46,439 nucleotides of DNA from an uncultured Opitutia bacterium (lineage in GTDB: Bacteria; Verrucomicrobiota; Verrucomicrobiia; Opitutales; Opitutaceae): the NCBI GenBank assembly GCA_903873805.1, contig CAIQQB010000118.1, positions 1 through 46,439 on the forward strand, read 5' to 3'. The notes under the pieces were generated by a model. The model saw nothing but the letters and a program-made list of their open reading frames with translations. It ran no database searches and was not told the DNA's origin. Both the position numbers and the translations under genes were made by a program. Positions 39,894 through 46,439 of the stretch are shown one piece after another. How positions within the stretch are numbered: position 1 is the first letter of the stretch; each line of letters starts with the position of its first letter.

Positions 39894-40436
39894 ATGACCA
39901 GAAAACCCCTCGCAACCACCCGCAAGAACTCATCATCTGGTTCCACATCGGGACGAAGTACTGGTCCGGGCAAACGCTGGATGATCATCGCGCTAGGAGG
40001 GGCGTTACTCGCCCTGGACTTCTATGCGGGGCCGGACATCCGGTTCCCGATCTTCTACGTTTTTCCGGTGATGCTGGCTGCCTGGCGTTTTGACTTTCGG
40101 ACGGCAGCTAAACTGGCGGTAGCCATGACAGTGATGCGCTTCTTGTTCAATTGGGCGTGGGGTTTCCCGCAGGGTCTGGTTCCGATGGCCACCAATATTT
40201 TGATCCAACTCGTTTCATTGCTGATGGTGGCGTATCTGTCGGAAACAATCGCCGGACAGGATCGGGTGTTGCGCCAGAGAGTCCGGGAACTCGAAGGCTT
40301 GCTTCCACTGTGCCAGTCGTGCGACACGATTCGCACGGAGGCCGGACAATGGCAGAGCTTGGAGAGTTATGCGGCCACAGAGGCGAAGCCGCGCCCGCTA
40401 TGCCCGACCTGTTCCGAGAAGGAAGCTCCATTCTAA
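39894..40436 (+). CDS. Membrane protein with C-terminal CxxC...CxxC module
   Basis: The 180-residue product has a Ser/Arg-rich N-terminus and about four hydrophobic helices (around residues 30-45, 50-66, 72-90 and 100-118). A short coiled-coil (GQDRVLRQRVRELEG) leads to a terminal module with C140xxC143 and C170xxC173 (LLPLCQSCDTIRTEAGQWQS and PLCPTCSEKE). The same module ends many sensor kinases, GGDEF proteins and response regulators, where it reads like LLPICASCKKIRDD...CPEC. Here it is joined directly to membrane helices with no kinase or cyclase. It may sense metals or redox state; the function is not established. Confidence 0.65.
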   Translation: MTRKPLATTRKNSSSGSTSGRSTGPGKRWMIIALGGALLALDFYAGPDIRFPIFYVFPVMLAAWRFDFRTAAKLAVAMTVMRFLFNWAWGFPQGLVPMATNILIQLVSLLMVAYLSETIAGQDRVLRQRVRELEGLLPLCQSCDTIRTEAGQWQSLESYAATEAKPRPLCPTCSEKEAPF

Positions 40437-40527
40437 TCTAGCCGGAGCCGGAGACCAAATCGGAGTAGGAGTTTTTCGCCGGCAAAGGCCAAACGTCGCC
40501 ATCGCCGCGTGGCGTGGCTGAAAATCG

Positions 40528-40764
40528 TCAGGCGAGCAGTTGCTTCATGTCTTCAAACGATGGCACTTTGCCAGCGACCTTAATCTGCCCGTCGACCACC
40601 AGCGCAGGCGTGCTCATCACCCCGAACGCCACGATCCGGTCAATTTCGGTGACTTTCTCAATCGCGTAACTCAAGCAAATGGCTTTCGCCGCATCTTCCG
40701 TCACGGCGGCGAGTTTCTGACATTTGGCACAGCCGGTGCCGAGGATCTGGAGCTTTTTCATCAT
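40528..40764 (-). CDS. Small thioredoxin-fold redox-active disulfide protein
   Basis: The 78-residue product has a thioredoxin-fold CxxC motif at C12-C15 (ILGTGCAKCQKLAAV). It also has the cis-proline region GVMSTPALVVDGQIKVAGKV and a final helix (SFEDMKQLLA). This matches the 'redox-active disulfide protein 2' family, often found next to YraQ-type permeases. Two ATGs start the frame; ATG 40764 is the first. It follows the permease gene by 20 bases and likely works with it, perhaps delivering or reducing its substrate. Confidence 0.85.
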   Translation of the reverse strand: MMKKLQILGTGCAKCQKLAAVTEDAAKAICLSYAIEKVTEIDRIVAFGVMSTPALVVDGQIKVAGKVPSFEDMKQLLA

Positions 40765-40784
40765 GATGGTGGGCAAGATAGACG

Positions 40785-41861
40785 TTACAAAATGGCGTTG
40801 AAGAGGTAGCCGACGATGAGGATGCCGCCCGCGACCACGCCCACGAAGACCGCGATGAGCCGGGGTTTGAGGACCTTCCTCAGAATAATCATCTCGGGAA
40901 GCGAGAGCCCGATGACCGACATCATGAACGCGAGCACGGTGCCGAGGGCCGCCCCTTTGCCGAGCAGCGCCTGCACGATCGGAATGATCCCGGCGGCGTT
41001 GGAATACATCGGCACGCCAATCAGCACCGACAACGGCACCGACCACCAGGCCCCTTTGCCCATGATGGCCGCCATGGCATTGGTCGGCACAAAGCCGTGG
41101 ATGCCTGCCCCGACGGCGATACCCAGGACGACATACAGCCAGACGCGGCCGACGATGTCGCGCACCGCTTCCCGACCGGCCGCCACGCGGGCGGCAAAGT
41201 CCAGCCGTTCATCTCCCAAACTATTTGGACCCGTCTTCGCGGCATACACCCAAGCTTCGACATGACGCTCCATTTTGAGACGCCCGATGGTCCAACCGGC
41301 CCCGATGGCGATAAACAGTCCGGTCCCGAGGTAGAGAGCGGCCACCTTCCAACCGAACAGGCCGAAGAGCAGCACCAGTGCGATTTCGTTGACCATGGGC
41401 GCGGAGATCAGGAACGAGAAGGTCACCCCCAGCGGCACACCTGCCGTCACAAAGCCAATGAACAGCGGCACCGCCGAGCATGAGCAGAACGGGGTCACGA
41501 CGCCGAGCAAGGCGGCCAGCACGTTGCCGACGGATTCGCGTTTGCCCGCAAGAATGGCCCGGGTGCGCTCCGGGGTGAAATAGGAACGGACGATGCCAAC
41601 GGCGAAGACCACCAGCACGAGCAGCAACAGAACCTTTGGTACCTCGAAAACAAAGAACTCGACGGCGTTCGCCAGACGGGTGTCAGCTTTAAGGCCGAAG
41701 GCGCGGTAGGTCAGCCAATGCGCGACTGGCGCGAGGAGCGAATAGGCGATCCACCAAACGGCGGCCAACGCCAGTCCGGTACCGGCGTATTGGATGGCGG
41801 CCGGAATCCCGCGTTTGATGGGCGGGAGTGTGCTCTTTGAGGCCGCCGCGGTGGGATTCAT
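40785..41861 (-). CDS. YraQ/ArsP-type permease (DUF318)
   Basis: The 358-residue protein has about eight or nine membrane helices and the family signature VTPFCSCSAVPLFIGFVTAG followed by VPLGVTFSFLISAPMVNE, with the CSCS cysteines. A second copy of the fold shows GVPMYSNAAGIIPIVQALLG. Members include ArsP, which exports trivalent organoarsenicals, and permeases of unknown substrate. The frame is open to 42209; ATG 41861 (MNPTAAASKS) is preferred. It sits between arsR and the thioredoxin-fold gene in one operon, which fits a metalloid or thiol-reactive substrate. The exact substrate is unknown. Confidence 0.85.
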   Translation of the reverse strand: MNPTAAASKSTLPPIKRGIPAAIQYAGTGLALAAVWWIAYSLLAPVAHWLTYRAFGLKADTRLANAVEFFVFEVPKVLLLLVLVVFAVGIVRSYFTPERTRAILAGKRESVGNVLAALLGVVTPFCSCSAVPLFIGFVTAGVPLGVTFSFLISAPMVNEIALVLLFGLFGWKVAALYLGTGLFIAIGAGWTIGRLKMERHVEAWVYAAKTGPNSLGDERLDFAARVAAGREAVRDIVGRVWLYVVLGIAVGAGIHGFVPTNAMAAIMGKGAWWSVPLSVLIGVPMYSNAAGIIPIVQALLGKGAALGTVLAFMMSVIGLSLPEMIILRKVLKPRLIAVFVGVVAGGILIVGYLFNAIL

Positions 41862-41922
41862 GGTAACGTAGCTGCAGGATTGGCCGGGAAAGACCGGCCG
41901 CCCGGCGGATGGCCAGCGAGCC

Positions 41923-42255
41923 TCAGCCAAAGATTCGGGCGTTGGCCGTGTGCTGCTTTTCAAGGCTTCCGCAAACGAGCGTGCACAGTTCAAAGATCGA
42001 GGGATCAGCCACAGCGTAAATGACCTCCAGGCCAACCTTGCGACGGCTGACCAAACCGGCGTTGGCCAACGTCTGCAGGTGACGGGAAATATTCGCCTGG
42101 GTGCTCCCGGTCTCGCCCACCACCCGATGCACGGGCTTTTCGCCGGTGAGCAGGCTTTGCAGAATCCGCAGCCGCATCGGTTCCCCCAAGACGGCAAAGC
42201 GGCGGGCAATCAAGTCCAGGGCATCATCAGAGAGCGGGCGGTGTCTTTTGGCCAT
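41923..42255 (-). CDS. ArsR-family transcriptional repressor with C91-x3-C95
   Basis: The 110-residue winged-helix protein shows ARRFAVLGEPMRLRILQSLL, the recognition region GSTQANISRHLQTLANAGLV and the wing SRRKVGLEVIYAVADP. Two cysteines lie close together in the last helix (FELCTLVCGSL; C91 and C95). The usual ArsR As(III) site in the recognition helix (ELCVCDL) is absent. The closely spaced cysteines could bind a metalloid or form a disulfide or polysulfide link. The frame runs to 42282, but ATG 42255 (MAKRHRP) is preferred because the operator lies just upstream. It is divergent from the DUF2892/RND genes. Confidence 0.9.
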   Translation of the reverse strand: MAKRHRPLSDDALDLIARRFAVLGEPMRLRILQSLLTGEKPVHRVVGETGSTQANISRHLQTLANAGLVSRRKVGLEVIYAVADPSIFELCTLVCGSLEKQHTANARIFG

Positions 42256-42274
42256 GAGTCCAAGTAGACAATGG

Positions 42275-42291
42275 CTTGACACCTTGTCAAG
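42275..42291. promoter_or_regulatory. ArsR operator overlapping divergent -35 boxes
   Basis: CTTGACA-CCT-TGTCAAG is a perfect 7+3+7 dyad between divergent arsR (start 42255) and the DUF2892 gene (start 42327). Each arm contains TTGACA, the ideal -35 sequence, one for each direction. A dimeric repressor bound here would block both promoters. No strong -10 boxes are obvious at standard spacing. Confidence 0.65.
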
Positions 42292-42326
42292 TGTATGCGT
42301 GTGTGCTCATGTAGTAACACTAACCC

Positions 42327-42569
42327 ATGAAAACCGAATCCTTCGTCTTCATCTTTGCCGGCACCATGATCCTGGTGAGCCTCGTCCTGGTTTACTTCTT
42401 CGGTCAGGGCTGGCTGTTCTTCACCGGTTTTATCGGCCTGAACCTCATTCAGTCTGCCCTTACCGGCTTTTGCCCGCCGACGCTGCTCTTGCGCAAGCTG
42501 GGCTGGGTGGATGCGGAAGGCGTCATCCACTGGGGCGGGCAGCAATCCAACAACAGGCGGCAGGAGTAA
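42327..42569 (+). CDS. DUF2892 (YgaP-like) inner-membrane protein
   Basis: The 80-residue protein has two hydrophobic helices (FVFIFAGTMILVSLVLVYFF and WLFFTGFIGLNLIQSALTGF). A C-terminal CPPTLLLRKLG motif follows, as in the membrane part of E. coli YgaP, where it is joined to a rhodanese domain; the rhodanese is absent here. The single cysteine in GFCPP is the conserved one. It is the first gene after the ArsR operator in the plus direction and precedes an RND adaptor by 42 bases. Such DUF2892 proteins are common beside ArsR and RND or sulfur genes. Confidence 0.85.
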   Translation: MKTESFVFIFAGTMILVSLVLVYFFGQGWLFFTGFIGLNLIQSALTGFCPPTLLLRKLGWVDAEGVIHWGGQQSNNRRQE

Positions 42570-42611
42570 TTGCTGCGGTAACCACCCCACCTGACACCGC
42601 CCTCCACTCGC

Positions 42612-43655
42612 ATGTCTTCCAACACAATCCGCCCCGGATACCTGCGTCTCCTTGGGGCTGCCATCGCAATCGCCGGTTTTGCGGCTGGCTGCAGCCGTTC
42701 AACCTCCCCGCTTTCCACGGGCACTTCACCGTCGGTCACCGTGCAAACCGCCCCGGTCGAACCGTCCCCAACTGCGGAAACCCTGATCCTGACCGGCACC
42801 ATCCGGCCTTATGACCGCGCGACGGTGAGTGCCAAGGTGATGGGTACCGTCACCCGGGCTACCCTGGCCTTAGGTCAAGCTGTGCGTTCAGGTGAAGCAC
42901 TGGTCACGCTCACGGCACCTGAACTCGGGGCGCGGGTGGATGAGGCCCGGGTCGCACTCAGCCAGGCCACGCACGATCACGAACGCGAGGCGGCCTTGGC
43001 GGAAAAGGGAGTCTCGCCACCAGAGTCAGTGCGGTTGCTGGCGGATCGACAGAGCATGGCGGCTGCCGCCTTGGTCGAAGCTGACACCCAATCCGGATAT
43101 ACCCAGATCGTCGCTCCTTTCGACGGTGTGGTCACCGCGCAATTGATCTATGTCGGCGATCTAGCCATGCCCGGCACTCCCTTATTTACGATTGAGGGCA
43201 AAACGCATTTCCGGGTGGAGATTCAGGTACCCGAATCGCTCGCCACCCTTCCGCCCGGGACCAGGATACAGGTCGAGCTCGACCCGGCAGGCCCCACCCT
43301 TCAAGCGACGCTAACCGAGTTGTCTCCTTCCGCCGATCCCGTCGCCCGGTCCCGCCTGGCCAGGCTGGAGCTGCCATCTGACTTTTCCGGCAGTTCAGGT
43401 CAGTTTGTCCATGTACTGTGGCCGAAGGGTGCGCCATCCGTCCTGACACTGCCCGCGAACGCCCTCTCGGTGTTTGGCCAGATGGAGCGGGTGTGGGTCG
43501 TCAGCGACCGCCGGGCTCAGCTCAGGCTGGTCAAGACGGCCGCTCGGAATGATGGTCGCATCACCCTGTTGTCCGGAGTGGCCGCCGGGGAAACGGTGAT
43601 TCTCGCGCCATCCGCCACCCTGCGCGATGGACAGCCGGTGGAGGCCTTGCCTTGA
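42612..43655 (+). CDS. RND efflux periplasmic adaptor (HlyD/MFP family) lipoprotein
   Basis: The 347-residue product has a lipoprotein signal ([12 protein letters not shown]). The membrane-fusion layout follows: a lipoyl-like half ([40 protein letters not shown]), a short helical hairpin (about 100-160), the second lipoyl half ([20 protein letters not shown]), a beta barrel (residues 190-260) and a C-terminal membrane-proximal domain. It links the RND pump to an outer-membrane channel. Its stop overlaps the probable TTG start of the RND gene, so the two are translationally coupled. No outer-membrane factor gene is seen before the window ends. Confidence 0.9.
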   Translation: MSSNTIRPGYLRLLGAAIAIAGFAAGCSRSTSPLSTGTSPSVTVQTAPVEPSPTAETLILTGTIRPYDRATVSAKVMGTVTRATLALGQAVRSGEALVTLTAPELGARVDEARVALSQATHDHEREAALAEKGVSPPESVRLLADRQSMAAAALVEADTQSGYTQIVAPFDGVVTAQLIYVGDLAMPGTPLFTIEGKTHFRVEIQVPESLATLPPGTRIQVELDPAGPTLQATLTELSPSADPVARSRLARLELPSDFSGSSGQFVHVLWPKGAPSVLTLPANALSVFGQMERVWVVSDRRAQLRLVKTAARNDGRITLLSGVAAGETVILAPSATLRDGQPVEALP

Positions 43656-46439
43656 GCCAAGACTCCGAAAAACGGCGGGGTTTGGCCGGTCGGATCGCGG
43701 CGTATTTTGTCGATTCCAAGCTGACGCCCATTGCAATCATCGCATCGGTCCTGCTCGGCGGCTTCGCCATTCTTGAGCTGCCCCGCGAAGAGGAACCTCA
43801 GATAAAGGTGCCGATGGTGGATGTCTCCGTCACCATGCCGGGAGCGACACCGACCGAGGTGGAGAATCGTGTCACCCGGCCGATGGAAAAGCTGCTCTGG
43901 GAGGTGCCCGGGGTCGAATACCTCTATTCCACATCGAGCCCGGGCAATTCGCTGGTCATCGTCCGCTTCGTCGTCGGCACTGACATCGAGGCGGCCCTCG
44001 TCCGGCTCAACCAGAAGCTTCAGGCCAACTTTGACCGCATTCCCGCAGGCGTGAGCACCCCACTGGTCAAGCCCCGCACCATCGATGATGTGCCAATCCT
44101 GGCCCTCACTCTACACAGTCGGACCCAAGATCATCTCACGCTACGCCGCTTGGCGGTCCAGATGGAGGATGCGATCAAATCAGTTCCTCAGGTGGCTGAA
44201 ACCACCGTGATCGGCGGCGAGCGCCGGACGATCCGGGTGCAGCTCGACCCCGCCGCCCTCACCGCTCGCAACCTGTCTATCACCGCCCTGATCCCACTCT
44301 TGCAGCAGGCGAATCATCCGCTGCTGGCCGGCTCCCGCGCTTTTGCCAACACCGAGGTCTTGCTGGAAGCCGGCTCATTCCTCCGTGACGCCAGGGATGT
44401 CGGGGCGGTAGTGGTCGGCGTCTTTGCGGACAAACCGGTCTACCTTCGCGATGTCGCCACGATCGCCGATACCGCAGCTGAACCGGCCGACTACGTGCTC
44501 CATGGCAGTCGCGACGGCGTGCTGGAAGCGGCGGTGACGCTCAGTGTGGCCAAGCGTCCCGGAGCCAATGCCATTGACGTGGTGAACCAGATTCTCGCGA
44601 AGGTTGATGCCCTCAGGGGAACGCTGCTGCCTGCCGATGTGGAGGTAACCGTCACCCGCGACTACGGCCACACCGCCTCGGAGAAGAGCAATGAGCTACT
44701 CCTGCACATGGGCATCGCCGTCTTTGGGGTGGCCCTGCTAATCCTGGTGTTTCTGGGCTGGCGGGAATCCCTGGTCGTTTTGCTCGCCATCCCGACGACG
44801 CTCGCACTGACCCTGCTGGTCTTTTACCTCTACGGCTACACGCTGAACCGGATCACGCTTTTCGCGTTGATCTTCTCCATCGGCATCCTGGTGGACGACG
44901 CGATTGTCGTGGTGGAAAACATCGTCCGCCATTTGCGACTGCCTGATGCCGGACAAAAGACGCTGGGGCAAATCGCCCTGGAAGCAGTCGATGAGGTGGG
45001 CAATCCCACTCTGCTCGCCACCTGGGCGGTGATTGCTGCCATTCTGCCCATGGCGTTTGTCGGCGGACTGATGGGGCCGTATATGCGTCCGATTCCAATC
45101 GGTTCGACCGCCGCCATGCTGTTCTCCGTCGCCATCGCCTTCACCATCACCCCTTGGGCGGCCGTCCGGGTCCTCAAACGGCGGGCGGTTTCACTCACAA
45201 CAACAACCGGTGACCACGATCATGCACCCAGCGACTGGTCGACACGGCTGTACCATCGGGTGATGGGCCCGCTGCTCGACCACGCCCGCTGGCGCTGGGC
45301 CTTCCTGATCGGGATCGTCGCCCTGTTGCTGGCCTCCGTGGGACTGGTCCTGTTCGGTGCGGTGACCATCAAGATGCTTCCCTTCGACAACAAGTCGGAG
45401 TTTCAGCTCATCCTCAAGGCCCCGGAGGGCACGACACTGGAAACGACCACCCGCATCGCCCAGGAAATGGCCGGGGCCATCCGCGGCGAACCGGAGGTGC
45501 GGGACTACCAGATTTACGCCGGCACCGCGTCGCCGTTCAATTTCAACGGTTTGGTCCGGCATTACTTTCTGCGGCGCGGCCCCAACATCGCCGACATCCA
45601 GATCAACCTTGTGGGGAAGAATGAACGTTCCCTCCAGAGCCACGCCATCGCCGAACGGATCCGTCTCAAGGTGGCACCCATCGCCGCCCGACACGGGGCC
45701 ACGGTGGCTGTTGCCGAAGTGCCGCCAGGGCCGCCGGTGCTGGAAACCATCGTCGCTGAAATCTACGGGCCGGATGAAACGCAACGGCTGGCGTTGGCCC
45801 GGGAGGTACGAGGCATCATGGAACGCACCCCGGGAGTGGTGGACGTCGACTGGTATGTCGAAGCGGACCAGCCCAAGATCCGGTATATCGTGGATCGCGA
45901 GAAGGCGGCCCGACATTGGGTGAGCGCCGGAGCCATCGCGCAAACACTCGCACTGGCAGCCCAGGGTCAGCCGATCGATCTGCTCCACCTTCCGGCCGAG
46001 CGCGAGGATTTGCCCATTGTGTTTGAACTGCCACCTGCCGCCCGCACCAATCCGGCTTCGCTCCTGGCCCTGCCCATCCAAGCCGATCTGCTCAATGGCG
46101 GGCCGACCGTTCCCCTTTCGGAATTGGTGACTGTCATCCAGGAAATCGGTCCGCGTTCCCTCTACCGGAAAAACCTCAAGCCGGTGACCTATGTGACGGC
46201 CGACGTTGCCGGCGCGATTGAGAGTCCGGCCTACGCCCTGTTCACCCTGCACCGGCAGATCATGCAGTTGGACGCCCGCCGCTTTGGGGGCACTGCGGCG
46301 GCTTTGCCCGTGTATCACCTTAATCTCCCGACCAACGATCTCGCTCCGGCAATGAAATGGGACGGTGAGTGGCATGTCACCCTAGAGGTGTTCCGGGATC
46401 TCGGACTGGCCTTTGCCGCCGTCCTGGTCCTGATTGCCA
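43652..46439 (+). CDS. RND efflux pump permease subunit (cut by window edge)
   Basis: The inner-membrane RND transporter is driven by the proton gradient. It is open from TTG 43652, which overlaps the adaptor stop (TTGA), to the window end, so 929 codons are visible of a usual 1,020-1,050. The N-terminus has a helix then [20 protein letters not shown] and [20 protein letters not shown]. The helix-4 region [18 protein letters not shown] carries the paired aspartates of the proton relay. The porter domain repeats in the second half with [20 protein letters not shown]. It is a hydrophobe/amphiphile-like RND, not clearly a CusA-type metal pump. The start codon is uncertain because no ATG fits. 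Confidence 0.88.
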   Translation, partial: MSQDSEKRRGLAGRIAAYFVDSKLTPIAIIASVLLGGFAILELPREEEPQIKVPMVDVSVTMPGATPTEVENRVTRPMEKLLWEVPGVEYLYSTSSPGNSLVIVRFVVGTDIEAALVRLNQKLQANFDRIPAGVSTPLVKPRTIDDVPILALTLHSRTQDHLTLRRLAVQMEDAIKSVPQVAETTVIGGERRTIRVQLDPAALTARNLSITALIPLLQQANHPLLAGSRAFANTEVLLEAGSFLRDARDVGAVVVGVFADKPVYLRDVATIADTAAEPADYVLHGSRDGVLEAAVTLSVAKRPGANAIDVVNQILAKVDALRGTLLPADVEVTVTRDYGHTASEKSNELLLHMGIAVFGVALLILVFLGWRESLVVLLAIPTTLALTLLVFYLYGYTLNRITLFALIFSIGILVDDAIVVVENIVRHLRLPDAGQKTLGQIALEAVDEVGNPTLLATWAVIAAILPMAFVGGLMGPYMRPIPIGSTAAMLFSVAIAFTITPWAAVRVLKRRAVSLTTTTGDHDHAPSDWSTRLYHRVMGPLLDHARWRWAFLIGIVALLLASVGLVLFGAVTIKMLPFDNKSEFQLILKAPEGTTLETTTRIAQEMAGAIRGEPEVRDYQIYAGTASPFNFNGLVRHYFLRRGPNIADIQINLVGKNERSLQSHAIAERIRLKVAPIAARHGATVAVAEVPPGPPVLETIVAEIYGPDETQRLALAREVRGIMERTPGVVDVDWYVEADQPKIRYIVDREKAARHWVSAGAIAQTLALAAQGQPIDLLHLPAEREDLPIVFELPPAARTNPASLLALPIQADLLNGGPTVPLSELVTVIQEIGPRSLYRKNLKPVTYVTADVAGAIESPAYALFTLHRQIMQLDARRFGGTAAALPVYHLNLPTNDLAPAMKWDGEWHVTLEVFRDLGLAFAAVLVLIA

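Noticed and set aside
41923..42255. Classical arsenite-responsive ArsR of an ars operon
   Set aside because: The standard ELCVCDL-type site is missing and no arsC, arsB or acr3 gene is present; the cysteines are in the last helix instead.
45191..46375. A 394-codon minus-strand frame near the right edge
   Set aside because: It is antisense to the RND pump, whose frame is open to the window end and has conserved porter and helix-4 motifs.

Overview
The window is GC-rich (by eye roughly 65% GC) and looks like a chromosomal segment of a Verrucomicrobiota bacterium, most likely Opitutaceae. This is an inference from gene content: an Opitutaceae-type integrase N-terminus, a double-domain ThyX as in the PVC group, a PEP-CTERM protein, an M56 peptidase fused to secretin-like modules, and many interspersed palindromic repeats. 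No 16S gene or taxonomic marker search was available.

Left edge (1-547): a tRNA-Ser(GGA) gene on the minus strand, followed by the N-terminal part of an integrase gene that is cut by the end of an IS3-family element. This is the usual layout of a tRNA-anchored genomic island.

Respiratory complex I (758-15360, plus strand): nuoB-C-D-E-F-G, a small two-helix membrane ORF, then nuoH-I-J-K-L-M-N. No nuoA is present. nuoL carries a one-base frameshift. The operon is full of palindromic repeat elements: three TAGCGAG/TAGCGGG stem-loops between genes, one ACACACGAAA-type inverted repeat, one three-hairpin element, and one 80-bp perfect palindrome inside the nuoG reading frame.

Middle (15434-36158): a double-domain thyX, a PEP-CTERM beta-propeller protein, two small conserved unknowns, comEC, a BlaI-like repressor with two matching operators and its M56 metallopeptidase partner (fused to two secretin-like modules), rarA, an exported unknown, a transglutaminase, a CPA2 cation/proton antiporter with two TrkA-C domains, tatA, a lipoprotein, the rpoD/dnaG pair, a DUF362-like exported protein and a 68-residue ORF.

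Right end (36159-46439): a gene-poor, AT-richer junction with a tandem 25-bp palindromic repeat and a gene remnant, then a probable accessory island. It holds a proton-type P-ATPase, a membrane protein ending in two CxxC motifs, and an ArsR-controlled divergent cluster. On one side of that cluster lie arsR, a YraQ/ArsP-type permease and a CxxC thioredoxin-fold protein; on the other a DUF2892 protein, an RND adaptor lipoprotein and an RND pump that runs off the window. This part probably handles metalloid, metal or reactive sulfur stress.
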